Below, one piece after another: positions 9,906 to 23,224 of a stretch of 64,000 nt of DNA (positions are counted from its first letter, which is position 1; each line of letters opens with the position of its first letter). Source of the stretch: Certhia americana (taxonomy: Eukaryota > Chordata > Aves > Passeriformes > Certhiidae); contig CM031858.1 in NCBI GenBank assembly GCA_018697195.1, positions 78,065,133-78,129,132 on the forward strand. The letters are read 5' to 3'. The notes under the pieces were generated by a model, which was given only the letters and a program-made list of their open reading frames with translations, had not been told where the DNA came from and did no database searches. The position numbers and the translations under genes were made by a program.

Positions 9906-10837
9906 TAACCCAGGACAATGAAAATAACACATCTTTTCAACAATTATCAATTATCTTTTATATGTAAATATTCAATTCACTATAGAATATGCAGGTAGCA
10001 TGAGAATCTCAAAACTGTGCTTCCCTTTGATTTGTTCATTTTCTATGAACAAATGGCTTTTTCTAAAGGTTGGGATATGTATATTATTGCGTATATATAT
10101 ATGTAATTTTTAATCATATAACTGAGAAAATTAATATCAATTTTTAACCTGCCATTTATTTAAAGTAACCCCACATCAGGAACATATTACTGTAGGAGGA
10201 GGAAAATCACCTGCAATGATTTTCTTGATAAAGGCACATGCTGCTGAATAACAGAAATATTTGCATTTCACAGAATATTCTTCTGGTCTTTTAAAATTAT
10301 TACACCATAGAAATAAACTTTGAAGACCTCTTCATCTTGTTACATCATCAAAGTGAATATTTTATAACTATAGTGCTAAGAGAAATTATTGAATCCTCTA
10401 CCTTGGCAGAGAAGTACCACTTTAAATCTGAAAGGAATTATCACGCTCAAAGCTAGTGGGCACAGGTTTCACAGTCACTGTGTTTCTGCTCTGCAGGGGA
10501 AAGACTGAATACTTTGTAGTTATCTTAGATACTGAGTTACAAACGCTTATTGAGTTTTAAAAAAACTTCGCAGAGCATGCTTAGCTAGCAGATTAATTTG
10601 TTTGAGGTTTTCAGCATATTTTATGTGTGAAGTAGAGCACAAGTTTACAAGAAACCTGTAAGAGAAAGAAAAAACCTTAAGGCCTATATTGTTGAACAGC
10701 CAATATTTAGAAAAGTTTTATAGGTTTGAAATATACTTGATCTTAGGTGCCATCTCATGCATCTCAGGATTTGATGATAGTCGATGTTCAAGTGAGTAAT
10801 TAATGTTTGCAGCCCTTCAAATTGCAATATAATTAAA
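9906..10837. other. Unique AT-rich DNA
   Basis: AT-rich, with a short (TA)n run near 10090-10103. No gene or repeat recognised. Confidence 0.45.
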
Positions 10838-10872
10838 AAAAAAAAAACAAAAAAAACCCCAAAAACCAACCA

Positions 10873-10943
<71 letters not shown>

Positions 10944-10967
10944 ACACACACACACCCCACACACCCC
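10838..10967. repeat. A-rich stretch followed by (CA)n microsatellite
   Basis: An A-rich lead (about 10838-10875) passes into an uninterrupted (AC)n run at 10876-10940, about 32 units, and then an imperfect CA/CCCACA tail to about 10967. The minus-strand frame through it translates as alternating Val-Cys and is an artefact of the repeat. Confidence 0.97.
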
Positions 10968-13579
10968 AAAACAATTTGTATTTTTTGCAGCTCAGAAGTA
11001 AATCTAAAATTCCAGGATGAGCCACTTCCTGGGATGAATAGATGTAACTGTGTTAAACTCTAGTTAACTGGGTTTCCTTTCTCAAATTGTGCTGTATCAA
11101 TAAGACATGTAAACATGAATTAACTCTTGCTGGCTCTCTCTGCATTAGTATGTACTGCAGGCTAATAGAATTCTTCCTTTGTAGTTCAAAACAGCAGGAC
11201 ATTAAACATTTTTTAATAGACAAAAAATTACACAAAGGAATTACCTGGACATGTTTTAAATTTCACATTCAAAAAATAACCTGAAGAACAGAAAAAAACC
11301 TAATTAATTAATATAAAGCTTTATATATAATTCTGATTTCCATCTCAATTAACAGACCAAAACACATACTAAAGTCCTTTTTTCCTGTGGCAGAAGGCTT
11401 CTGTCCTGTGCACCAGATAAAACACTTCATTCTGGCCCTGTGAGAGTTGGAGAGAGATCTGTTACAAAAATGGAAGGTCAGAATGTGAACTATGGGTGTA
11501 TTTTCCATGAATTATTGACTGAGATTTTTTTCCAGTAATAGGATAAATGCCTTCAGAAAAAAAAGGACTTGCACCAAAAAAAAAAAAAAAAAAAAAGTTT
11601 TAAGCTTTATTTTCTCTGTGTGTGTTAGAGGGAGGGGAAGAAGGGTGTTATATCATTGTTTATTTTAAGAAAAGAGTGTTTATATAAAGATAGAGATCCA
11701 TTATTACCCTGGTCACTGACCATACCAAGGTAAAAGCAGTTAGGAAATGCATTTCTTTCCCATTTCAAGTTAGAAATCAATAATTCCTATACTGTGTTTA
11801 ATCTGCGTACACTAACTTACATGCTCAGAGCTCAACAAAGCTTGCTTTTCTTCTGTATCCATTGAGCACATCTCCTGTTTCAGCTTTAGTGTGTCTTATC
11901 CCTCCTCTCTGCACTGAAGAAACCAGTGACAACCAGAGTGCTCCACCAAGCACACCTCAGGCCTCGCTGTGGTGAGTCAGCTCACAGAGCTCACCATAAA
12001 CCCAGGGAAACTATTCCTGACAATAACTCCTCATGTCCAACAACATGCTTTGTCTTTTTGCTCATTGCCTTTCCCACATTTGTGTTTCCTTTGTGCACAG
12101 CCAGTGCCTGAAAATAGCTAAATAGGACGGTGTATGATTTGGGGATGCAGGAGGGCAGAAGGGGGTGTGTGCCAACTCGAAGTACACTCTACTCTTCGTT
12201 TAAAACAAAAAACTGGGGAAAATAAGCTTAGTCTTCTGGTTGCTTGATAACATAATCCCCATGAGCAGACTTTTTCCCATTTGGATTAGAAAGATGAGAG
12301 TAGCCAAAGCTTGAATGATTACTAAACCATAGAGTGCAATAGATACATAATCATTTAAAACATTAGTAATAATAGATAATTGCTCATAAATTTCTGTGTT
12401 GTGGATGCCAAAAGCACTTTCTTGAAGTGGGAAGTTTAGGTCCTAAGGTTTAGGTATTTTTGTGTTTCTTGTAAATTTTTTTGCTCCATTATAAAGTAGA
12501 GAAGAGAGTTTGATTAGAAAAAAAGTCTACCTTTTTTTCTGACTTGTGTATTAAAAAAGTATGAAGCTGGAGGCATCTTAGTGCATACCAAAGTATTCAT
12601 ACCAGGATATGAAGTGAATTAACATTTCAGCACAGAATCAGAACATATGTTTTTTTTCCCAAATATTTTTGTTCTGCAAGTGAAACTAGTTTGGTTAAAC
12701 ATTTTTAAGTACCAATGTTTTTTCATAAAAGAAAATATTGACTAGCTCTAAATATTGACAGATAAATCAAGTTGGGTAGATTGTTTGGTAGATTGAGTGC
12801 TGGATCCACTGACCTTCAAATCTATCATGTTTTGCCACATATATTCAATTGCCTTACAGCAACACACTCTTCTCTGTCAAGCAAATATCTGACATAATGT
12901 GCTCTATCATCAAACAAAATAATTATTATTTCCATGGAGTGTGGCATGCAGGTGGGAGACGAGGAGAGAAGTAAAGGTTATTTTAATTTAGTTCTCAGTT
13001 CTCACTTGGACAACTTGCTTAGCTCACCACAAATTCATCACTACACAGCTCAGCTATTCCTGATACATTGCCTTCAAAAATGTATTATTTATGGATGCAG
13101 TCATGTATTAACTCAAATGCCTGGAACAATTCCATGACAGAGATTCAAAAGGAATATTACACCTTCTCTACAATTTGTAGTAGTCTTTTCTTAAGCTGAT
13201 GAAGTGATTAATGTTAAATGCATCATGATCCCTGCTGCTGCACATTTATATTCAGAAGATAATATTTTACTTAATTGCCTTCCTTAACCAGAGAGCTCTC
13301 TTGCTGCAGCAAGAGCATATAAGGGAACAAGGATAGCCTCTGCAGAAGGAAAATGAAATCAGCATGATGCACAGGGAAAAGTTAATAGCAAAAACAGAAC
13401 TGGTCTGCTACATCTGCATTCAACAGCTCCCTAAAACAAAGTACTATGGGATTACATTTTCTCAGTGGAGTGTTTGTGTGAAACTCTAGAGCCATCTAGA
13501 CAGGATTAAATAGGATAAGAGTGTTCCCCATGATAATAAACATTAAATCCATTGACTGAATGACAGACAGAGGGTGATC

Positions 13580-13584
<5 letters not shown>
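10968..13584. other. Unique AT-rich DNA with one poly(A) run
   Basis: Contains a 21-base poly(A) at 11576-11596. It is not preceded by recognisable SINE or LINE text. No coding sequence is supported. Confidence 0.45.
11576..11596. repeat. Poly(A) run, 21 bases
   Basis: Uninterrupted A homopolymer. The upstream 100 bp does not look like a retrotransposed gene or SINE. Confidence 0.9.
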
Positions 13585-13643
<59 letters not shown>

Positions 13644-13660
13644 ACGCGTGCACAGTGTGT
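13585..13660. repeat. (TG)n microsatellite with palindromic Z-DNA-prone end
   Basis: A pure (TG)n run at 13585-13642, 29 units. It runs into the perfect 12-bp palindrome TGCACGCGTGCA at 13641-13652 and then CAGTGTGT. The whole stretch alternates purine and pyrimidine, with CG steps in the palindrome, a composition known to favour left-handed DNA. The minus-strand frames give poly(Thr-His) and are not genes. Confidence 0.97.
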
Positions 13661-13871
13661 TCCCCTGCATGGGGTGGCCCCTGTAGGCTTGAGTGATTTG
13701 ACTGCATTTCTGGCAGAGCCCACTATTCTGCGTGCACACAGCCAAACACATTAAATATTTATCACATTGGAGCAGAGGGATGCTGCAAATATGGAGTCCT
13801 GGTAACAATCTCGTCCAAGTATCTTCCTAATCAAGTGCAGATGTGATTTCAAAATGCAGCGGAAGTCCAGA

Positions 13872-13904
13872 ACACACGCATGCGCACACACATGCATGCA
13901 CACA
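13872..13904. repeat. Short CA/CATG alternating purine-pyrimidine tract
   Basis: About 33 bp mixing ACAC, GCATGCGC and CATGCATGCA. It is a degenerate dinucleotide tract about 230 bp after the (TG)n array and contains the palindromes GCATGC and TGCATGCA. Confidence 0.8.
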
Positions 13905-14622
13905 AAATACACTGCGGCTTATTTATGTTATGCCTCTATTGATTATTGCCAGATGGGAGGGCAAAACAATAGCTGACAGATTAACCATATGGATCTGCTT
14001 TAATTTACCCCGAGCTATAGGTTTGCAATTCTCTCTCCTCACTTTTTGGCTTGGAAACCTACAATTTGCTAAGTGGGAACAAAATGTAAACTTACTGTAA
14101 GGATCACATTTCCATCATAAGCCTCCTTACGCAACTCTCACAGGCTTGAGTTATCTTCATCTACAAGAATTGCAGTTCCCGCACCACTTCCTAAAGCCAC
14201 AGTCAGTACCATGAGTAGATTTTGTTGCAGACCAATGAACAAAAAGTGTTCCAATACTGATGAGCCTTGCAGACAATAGATTCTGACTGAAGAAGCTTTG
14301 TTTAAGATTCTGCTTTTCCCAAAGCTGCTTCAGCAAGCCTCACATAACATTCCAACAAAAAATCCAGAGACAGCATTTAAAGCATCCTTCTAATCTAAAA
14401 ACTGGGAAAACTCAGCAATTGCTTTGAGCTTCAAAGCCTTGGCTTTGGAGGCTTTCTAAATACTTACTCTCCCTACAAGAGTTAGGTATAGCAGAAGCTG
14501 CAAACTCTCTCCAAGTAACAAATAAAAACACAATCTCCCCACCCAACTGTGACCTTCTGAGACTCGTACATTATGCATTAGAAGGCTGGAGTGTAAATGG
14601 ATACTTCAGAGATGCTTAAAGG

Positions 14623-14638
14623 AAAAAAAAAAAAAAAA
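14623..14638. repeat. Poly(A) run, 16 bases
   Basis: Homopolymer without recognisable retroelement text upstream. Confidence 0.85.
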
Positions 14639-15593
14639 CAAAACGTCTAATTAGTGAGAAAAAGCTTTTTGGTCTGTCTGCTAAAAGTAGATTTGAAACA
14701 ATGTATTTTCAATACAGTTTAACCTTTAATTTCTATTGTTTTACTTTTACAGTCACCTCCATCCCACTTCCAAGGGCAGAGGTCAAATAACCCTCCACTG
14801 CTCATAAGTTTTACTTATATGTATACCATTATAGTTTTCTAACCTTTCTCCTTTTCAAGTCCATTGCTTATGCCTACTGTCAAACAAGTTGCTGCAGAGT
14901 TTTCAGTTCTCTCTAAATCCATAAAAGAGCTCTAAAAGCAGTGTCATGGGCATCAGAGAAACAACATACAGGGTCAAGAGAGAATGAGAAGGAGAGATGC
15001 AAACTAAAAAATTTCTAGAGAGAAATGTGTACCATGCTTCAATGTGCTATTCATACCTTCTGAGGGTTACAGGCAGATTCCAACCTTTTTTGACACTAAA
15101 AAGCCTGAATCTTTTCTTTCAGTTCTTGAGTCAAGAAAAGCTGTGATAGCCAGAATTTGCCATTAGTCAGAGTTTTGTCCCTGTTTTTTGATTTCTTCAG
15201 TGCAATCTTGGACAGCTGGGGGGTTTGATTCAATTTTCTTATCCCTAAAATGGGAATAACACTAATTCATGCACAACAATTGCTAGGAGAATTAGAAAAG
15301 CATTATCAAACTCATAGTTAAAAGCTATGCTCCATCTACTCTGCCTGGACATAATTCTAAAACCACAAAAAATCTGACAACATTGCACCCTATCTGGTAA
15401 ACTATTCTCAGTTGAAAATTTAATAGCTTGCTGGAACAAATAGCAAAAGCCCTGCTGATTTTAACACAGTTAGGATTTCACCCGCTAAACAAATTTCCTA
15501 ATGGAAGTCACACACTTCAAACTTTTGCACAGTAAAGCCATACATATTCAGTTTCAGAAAGGTATTTTGTAATTCATGCATGACCGATGCTTT

Positions 15594-15650
15594 TAAAAAA
15601 AAATCTAAAACAAAAAAAACAAACAAACAAAAAGAAACCCCAAAAAAACC
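15594..15650. repeat. A-rich low-complexity tract
   Basis: A-rich stretch with AAAC/CAAA repeats (ACAAACAAACAAA) and CCCC interruptions. Confidence 0.85.
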
Positions 15651-18600
15651 CAACACATTAAATAAAATACCAATGTTCTGTGGAACCTGTACAAAACATG
15701 GTGGTTGGCCTTAAGATCATGCTATTTGTAAAAAAATCTATTTTTTAAATTCAGTGACTGTTAAAGCAAGGGATTAATTTTCTTTTAACATTTTTGATAA
15801 AAGCTAGCAGCTTAACACTGTAACACATATAATCAATGTCGAAAGACACACTTTAGAAAACATAAGGACATTTGTAGTATTTCCCCTTCCTCAGCACAAG
15901 AGTTCAATTTACTGTTACACTGTTGGTCATCTACCAAGCTTATGACAAAAGCAGTCTGGTAACCTGTAGCTCTCAAATCCCAGCCCTGTGCATTAGCGGA
16001 TAAAACACACTGGGTTTTTTTGTGCCCTTGTTGCTCTGATGGAAGGTAAGACTGAAGCCATCTTACAGAAAATATTATTTCACTATAAATGAAGGAATAT
16101 TACAGACACTTCCCTGAAGGTGAACAACAAAGAGTAATATATATGAGTGCTACTCTTGGCAGTGGAAGCTCTGTGTGAGATGACTTATGTGCCCAGGACT
16201 ACTGCTTACACCTCTGTGGAGAAACAAGATGACAACCTGGTGATACAGCCTTGTTCATTTGCTCAGTGGCAAAACCCTTCATTATTTGAGCATGTTGTCC
16301 CTTATTTCTAAATGGTCTCCCTGGAGCCACACTGGCAGAAGCTTGGAAAGTGGCAGATCTATACTGAGGTCCTTCAGTTCTGGCCTAAGGCTAATGTATT
16401 CGTGCATTACCTCTGAACCTGCACAGATAGTGAAACAATTAATAGCATGCAATGAGAGGTTATTTAGATTCAATCAGTGTTGCAGCACAGAGGAGGAAAA
16501 AGAGACTCAGGTTAATAAATTACATACTGGCAAAAGGGCACACTGGGCACACTGGAAACCAGGTTAAAATCTTCTAACTGTAGCCATAAAGCATAGGCAC
16601 ACACCAAAGGCTTTTTTCTAACAGAAGACAGAAAGTTTACTTTTTTTCGAAAGCAGCTTGGAGGCCAAACTCAGTACAGAGTATGACAGGGTAGATTTCT
16701 TTCAGCTCTATAAATGTACAACTCCAAACATTCACACTGAAAAGTCAAATTCAGAAATGCTGTGTTTCAAACTGATTTCACCAAAAAAGGAAAAAAGCAA
16801 CCAACCCTTGACAGATAGCTTTGCTCCTAAGATTTCCATCTGCATTTTGACTCAGAGTTTCAGGCATACCTAGTCAGTGTTAGGTAAATCATCAGAATAC
16901 CTGAGTGGGGTTTAAATGGCAATGTGGGTACAAGTCCCTCCAATACAGGCAGGGGCTGTATTATTTGCTTACTTGAGGTGGTACATGAAGTGTAATACAC
17001 AAATGTTCAGATCACAATTGTGTTAATAGAGCCCTTGAGTGTAGCTCAAATATACTCAGCAGCTCTGCTGGATTCCTTGATTTAGCTATTTCTATATCAG
17101 GAAAAAGCAATATCATTTCTGATATCAAACAACATACCACTTACATGTCCATGTACCAGTCTTAATTAAAACGTATGGATGCCTCCATACATAAAACTAT
17201 GTAAGAAATTTTAGCTACGTCAGTTATACTGGTTAAAAAGGTGTGCATATGATTTGTAAAAGTCTTTGTGACACTGCATAAAGTCCCAGGTTTGTGTTAT
17301 GATACATCTGTGACAACAGATTAAAACTAGATGACCCAGGTGTCCTTCTGCACCTTCCTGACAGATGTTGCCAGGCAATGAAATGGACCTAAATCAAAGT
17401 TGTGGGCTATAACCCCTTCAACTGTCTAGTTTTAATCCATTGCCACAAATCTGCTGGATACCATAGAAGCAGTTATATTGTCCAAAAGTGCTTTTGTCAG
17501 TATAGCTCATTTCACACATTGAACCACTGTAAACTATGCTAGCCCTAGCACTTTTTTGCTAGTATAACTCTGATTCCATTAGTAGGGTTTTATTGGAAAG
17601 TTATCCAGTAAAGCTATCTGTAAAGCCAGGTCTTTCATTAGGAATGAAACTGCTAACGAGTTTTGATTTAAATTACCATTGCTAGCCAGATGAGTTATCT
17701 TGCTAAAATGAATGGGCCATTTGGTTCTCTCAGAACTACTGTGGCAGGCTCTTTGCTCTCTCCCCTGTGATTCAAGTTCCTGAAGGGCTTTGGCGGTTTT
17801 TTTGCAAACACAGAATAACGTTATTTTTCAAAATTCAGAGTATTGAGCCATTGATACAAAATGTTATCTTACATGATTGTCTATCATTTTCAAACCTTCT
17901 CTAAGCACTTATCTGCAACAGGGGGGAAAATCCTAGGTTACCTGGAAAGCTCTCAAGCTCCTGCTTTGTCCAAGAAAATACAATTAGAACAATCTCATTG
18001 TTGATGCTCAGGTTCTCTCCTATGTGGCCTTGGGCAAATATTTTTGTTTTCCTTGCTCCTGTTTTCCTCTCTGGTGAAGGGTTCTAGTTCTCTTCCGCTT
18101 ACCAGCCTGCTGTGATGTACCTTGCAGGTCACTGCATGAGTAGGGAGAGAAACATCCGTCCTTCAAATGCTTTAAGAAAACCAAAAATAACAATTTAATA
18201 TTGATAAAGAGACTGCTACGAAAACCAAATCTGTAAATACACCAAGTACTTACAAGTTGTACTCTTTCTGGCTGCTGCTCTAATGAGTTGAGCCTTTTTG
18301 GCTGTTTGGTGCAGAAGTCCTGTTGTGACAGCCATAGGGACTCTTAGCTGAGACTTTGGCTACATGATGGAAGAGACAATGTTGCAGATCTTGACATGGA
18401 TCAGAAAAAATGTACCATGGCAGCTCCTGAGAAAGTAGCAAACTGCACATTTGAAAGCCTTTGAAAGAAGCAAGCTGCATCCTGAAATAAAGACATTTGA
18501 TCATCCAAGAAATACGGCCCTGACTCATCCAAGGGTGTTTTGGGACAGCCCCAAGCTGCACTCAAGTCACATGACGGTTTGTCTGCTTGTCAAAAATCAG

Positions 18601-19484
18601 GACATCTCTATTTGCCTTGGGTTAACTAGTTCACATGTCCCTTGCCTACAAGTGATCTCATATATCTGAGAATTAGGATGTCAACTTTGCACGAAAAAGA
18701 AGTAAAAAGAAAAAAAATTACAGAAAATAAAAATCCACATGTTTAAGGATTTGATGGGGGAAAGGTAAAATAAACAGATTTCATGGGTAATCAATATCCT
18801 GGTTTCTTCACATTTACTTGTTAATTCAATAGACTTTGGATTACAGTATAAAGGTAATTCCAGATTCTGAAAAGACCTTGAAAAATCAGTGGTTACCAAA
18901 TAAGAATAGGCAGCAGAAGGGTGGTCTTGATTTTGTACATGGAAGGAGAAAAAGACACAGGGGAAGGCTTGACGTTCCTCTTCCACAGACACTAACACAG
19001 CCGAGAATTACAGTCCCATCTCACCTGCTTCATGCTACAAAGAGTAATGCCTGTGAATGGAGGCAACCCTGTCCTACATTCTTCCCTGTTTGCTTTTATC
19101 ATCTGCAGTGTACTCGCTCAGGGGCTGACTAATGCTGTGTAATTGACAGATATTCACACTCTGGAGCATCATGGCTTGGTAAGTAACAGCTGGGAAGAAA
19201 GAAATTCTTGTTAAATAAATAGAACCAGAATTAGAAGGCAAGGATTTTAACTAAAGCTTGGTCTTCTGATTCATATTTCTGACAGCTCTTTCATTTGCAC
19301 TAAATGCTTCAAGATGTACAAAAATCTGCATTATTTAAGACAGCTGGTTTTCTTTGCCATCAAGTGTTTCTGAAGCTGCATTTTTACAGTTTGAAAGCTA
19401 CTATGCTAACTTCATGCCATGTATTTGAACATTGCTTGCTAAAACAAACAAACAAAACTGAAAAACACTATTTTCATTTGCTGC

Positions 19485-19528
19485 TTTTTTTTTTATTTTA
19501 TTTTTTTTATTTTTTTTATTTTTTTTTA
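19485..19528. repeat. T-rich tract with spaced A residues
   Basis: Runs of 4 to 9 T separated by single A residues, about 44 bp, a degenerate (TTTTTTTA)n pattern. Confidence 0.9.
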
Positions 19529-21493
19529 ACAGGACATTGCAAGGATTCTTGAAGGATAAAGAAAAAGGTGGCAGCAACATTTTCTAAGGGAGATAAGCAT
19601 AGACCTAATTTTTCAGAGTTATGAGAGCTGCAGCTACTAAAAACATCCATAAGGCCGAACATAAAGCAGAGTAATGTAGAAATGCAGAAAACAGGTCAGG
19701 CATGCTATAGGGTCTCAAGGGAAAATGAGAAATACTATTAAGCTTTACCCTTTGGGTTCATGTAGCTGCCACAGATAAGGTGCTTGCTGGGTTTCACCCA
19801 CAGGTGGCCAGACATTTGGCAGTTTCACTTTAAGATGGCTTGTAGTCAAATTTAGAGCAAAATATAGCAACATTCTCACATCAGATTCAAGACCTTGATG
19901 TGCAGGTCCTGCTCAGAGCGTGAAGAATTGGGGTAAAACAGTGTAAGCTCACAGGTACCAAATCAAAGAAAATAAAAACTCTTTTGCAGTTTTTTTTTCC
20001 TCTTTTATTTTCTACATTTTTTTGTCTTCTTTTCTCTACTTTCAAACCTACTGTACTGGTTCTGTATGACACACAGATCAGACTGACTTAAGAATTTCAC
20101 AGAGATGGCTCTTGACGTAAACCCAAGATATTTGTGCTTATCTCTCTGGGCACAGCTCTGCACTTCCTCCTGCTTGTTTTACTCCAGCGATTCTGCTTTC
20201 AGAGCTCTTTATGCAGCGTGTCTGGCTCTTACAGGGCTGATCAGCAATAGGTGTTTCAATCACAGAGGTTTTCAAATACATGGGAGAAAAACACCGTGAT
20301 CAGTTTGGCTATTTACATCACAGGGCTAAACCAAAGGATGCATCTGGTCAGGTAACTCTGATAATCAGGCCAGTTTTAATCTCCTTGCCTTCTTTCTTCC
20401 CCAACACTTTCTTCTCACTGAACAGAGACACAAACTAGTGTCTCTGTTAGTGGGTGAGTGGATGGGTGGTGGTGAGGAAAAAGTGCTAGCTCAGCTTGCT
20501 AATGCCTTGAACTGCTCGACTTAATGACAGATTTTGGCAGGTTCTGAAAATCATGATAGTTGTAACTGGCCCATGTTATATCATTTCCATCTAAACTTCC
20601 TGGAATACATTAAACTAATCAGTTTCTAAAATAATATTATATTTTCATGTAGTACTTGGAACAAAAGGAACAGAAGGAAAACTGTTCTTTCACTTTCTAC
20701 CAAACCAATTATACAAACAGTTTATTAAGCAACACTGAGGGCATAAATCACTTTTTTGTTTTATCTACATAGATATCTCTTTTATCTCTTCATAGATTTG
20801 TGGAAAGCTAGGAGTTGAACATTCATTAATATATCTTTTCTTATCAAATAGCAAAGTCTTTTATCAACTTCATTGAATGTCTTTTGATGGCAAATAATTA
20901 CACTAAAGAACAATGTAAATAAATGAGAGTTCCTCTTGGAAATGAGACCAGATTAATGTAATGATGATACTGAGAACAATTGTGAGTGGATAAAAAAAAC
21001 TTTACTTACAAGACAGTATTCAAGCCTAGAACAAAATTTATTGTGCAGTAATTATAAGGTGCATTTTGTTCTTCACAATACTTCATAAATGTTAGAATTC
21101 ATATCCTAAAGCATTCTAAGGTTCTTCATTTCTTTTTTAAAATTATTCAATTTAGGAAGCCACTTTAGAATAAGACTTGACAGATTTCTAAAATAACTTG
21201 TTCCTTGTTTATGTATAAAGAGGAAGCGAACATAAAGACTAGCACTGGATGTCCAAAGCTCCAGCCTTCCAACTGCTGAGATTTAGATCGGACTAAACAA
21301 CCTTCTCTGCTTGTCTGGCTGTGTTTTCAGGGATAAGAGTTCTTAGAAATGGGGCTATCACTGTGAGTTTCCAACAGTCACTTGGTCTGGTTAAGAAAAC
21401 TTGTCTTCAGCAGGCAGAAGCAGCAGACTTTATCATGACTGGTGAAATTATAATTCACTATCAAGTGCTCCAACAGAATCTATCCACCCATAA

Positions 21494-21715
21494 AATCATA
21501 GAATAATTTGGATTAAAAGGGACCTAAAAAGATCACCTAGTCTGATGTCCCCTGCAATGAGCATTTGATCAGGTTGCTCAGATTCCTGTCCAACCTGACC
21601 ACAAATGTATCCAGTGATGGAGCATCTACCACCTCTCTGGGCAACCTGTTCTAGTGTTTCACCCCCTGTCATATAAAAGAATTTTTTCTAATATCTAGTC
21701 TTCACCATGACCCCC
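21494..21715 (-). mobile_element. CR1 3' end fragment (antisense)
   Basis: Plus strand opens with AATCATAGAATAATTTGGAT, the antisense CR1 tail. It continues AAAAGGGACCTAAAAAGATC, GTCCAACCTGACCACAAATG, GATGGAGCATCTACCACCTC, CTCTGGGCAACCTGTTCTAG and GAATTTTTTCTAATATCTAG. This wording (ATAGAAT tail, CCAACCTGACC, TAATATCTAG) differs from the copies at 204, 1965 and 9655 and marks a different CR1 subfamily. About 220 bp remain. It stops near 21715. Confidence 0.9.
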
Positions 21716-22800
21716 ACTGGTGTCCCATGTGCTAAGGACCCACCAAAGGCATTTGTTCAATACCACATTTTGTTCCTAAGGAAGAGATCTGCTGGGAACA
21801 GGCAAAGTCACCAAGAATATGTTACTCCTCCAGATTCAGTCATTTCATTGAGTCTGCTTTAAAGAAACCTGGGAATAAACCAGCATGGGTGGCTGAACCA
21901 TCTGCTGTTGGGCCTAGAGGCAATCTTGAGCAATAGAGGCTCTGAGTTCTCATTCAGAAAATGTTTACACCCCACTCCCTGCTGTCCAGAAAAACATTTC
22001 AGAGACAGCTTTAAGGTACTCAGATCAGAGGCTGCAAGCAGAGAAGTAGCCACACCAAAAATCTCAAATGGTACCAAGTAGCTCAAATACTTATTAAAAT
22101 TCTCAGGTGGGAATCATAAACTGTGTTGAGCATTTTGGAAACATTGAAAGTAGTACTTGAGTTAGCCAATTTTTAAGTTATTTTCGAAAAGCCTTTGTTA
22201 ATCACAGTGACTACAATATTGGCACATCCCTAGGTTGCAAGATTTTTCAAGAAAGAAAATATCCATTTGAAAATACACTAACTCACAGTATCTATGCTAG
22301 CAAGAGCAATAGCATTCCAATGTCCAGCTGGGATTTTACTCACAAATTGGAATTACCAAGTTGGAAGTAACTGTTGATAAAAATAGACTGCCAAATACTG
22401 TCAAAAAGATGATTTTGAGTAGGTCTAGTGAAAAAACAGTTATTTGTTTTTGACCAAGTGTTACTTTTGCTCATGTCACCATTAAAGCAGGAAATTGTCA
22501 AGAAATGTAAAAGTATATATTTCAAACAAACCCCTCTCAAACTGTCACTGCATGGTCTCACAGAAATACACTGTACTTACTCTGCCATTTTTGTTCTTAT
22601 TTCCTCTTCCATTTAATTTTGTTCAACTTTTTTTTCTTGAAGTAACATTTCATACTTACACATTCTCTGCTCATCATTCACCACCTACCCTCCTAAAATA
22701 ATAAGAGAAGATTTATGTCTAATTTGCTGAAATCATATTATTTTCCAATGAAAAGTATAAAAAATAAATTTTAAAAAGTGAAAGGTGATTTTTACTTTTT

Positions 22801-22816
22801 TATTATTATTATTATT
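22801..22816. repeat. (TAT)n microsatellite
   Basis: Five TAT/ATT units, followed about 20 bp later by a poly(T) run. Confidence 0.85.
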
Positions 22817-23207
22817 AAAATAATGTGGGTTTGATTTTTTTTTTTTTTTAAATTCCTTGGGTCACTATAACTATTGTTGTCACAGACTCTGGGACTACAA
22901 CAGCATTTTTAAAAAGCATCTTCTAAATAACTTAAAATCAGGCCATATAGCAAAATGAAATGAAGCAATGAATCACATCTCCCATGGGTATAAATCTACA
23001 AAATTTCTTTTGGGTTAGTTGTTTTATACTGATCTGCTGAGAAAGTGGTGGTGGGGAGGGCTTAATCTCCTTTTGCATCATTCTTCCCCTCTCCCACTAC
23101 ACTCCTATCCTTTTATCATCCCTTTTTGACTGGTAAGACTTAAAGTCAGAAATATTTTCAGGAAGTTTTCATAATGCTGGTGACACTTCAAACATGCTAG
23201 AGGGAGC

Positions 23208-23224
23208 CGAGAGAGAGAGAGAGA
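23208..23224. repeat. (GA)n microsatellite
   Basis: Eight GA units preceded by GAGCC. Confidence 0.85.

Larger units (their letters stand above)
13905..21493. other. Unique AT-rich DNA, about 7.6 kb
   Basis: No gene could be supported. Open frames here are at most about 100 codons, are not recognisable and overlap on both strands. Small low-complexity tracts are listed separately. The first 200 bp (13905-14100) have an unusually low share of simple sequence and several ATTA/TGATT homeobox-like cores, and could be a conserved non-coding element, but that is only a guess. Confidence 0.45.

Noticed and set aside
10684..11025. 113-codon minus frame with a Val-Cys repeat
   Set aside because: Translation of the (CA)n microsatellite.
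11500..11600. Poly(A) run as the tail of a processed pseudogene or SINE
   Set aside because: No SINE, LINE or coding-like text precedes it and no flanking direct repeats were seen.
13496..13808. Minus frames with Thr-His repeats
   Set aside because: Translation of the (TG)n microsatellite.
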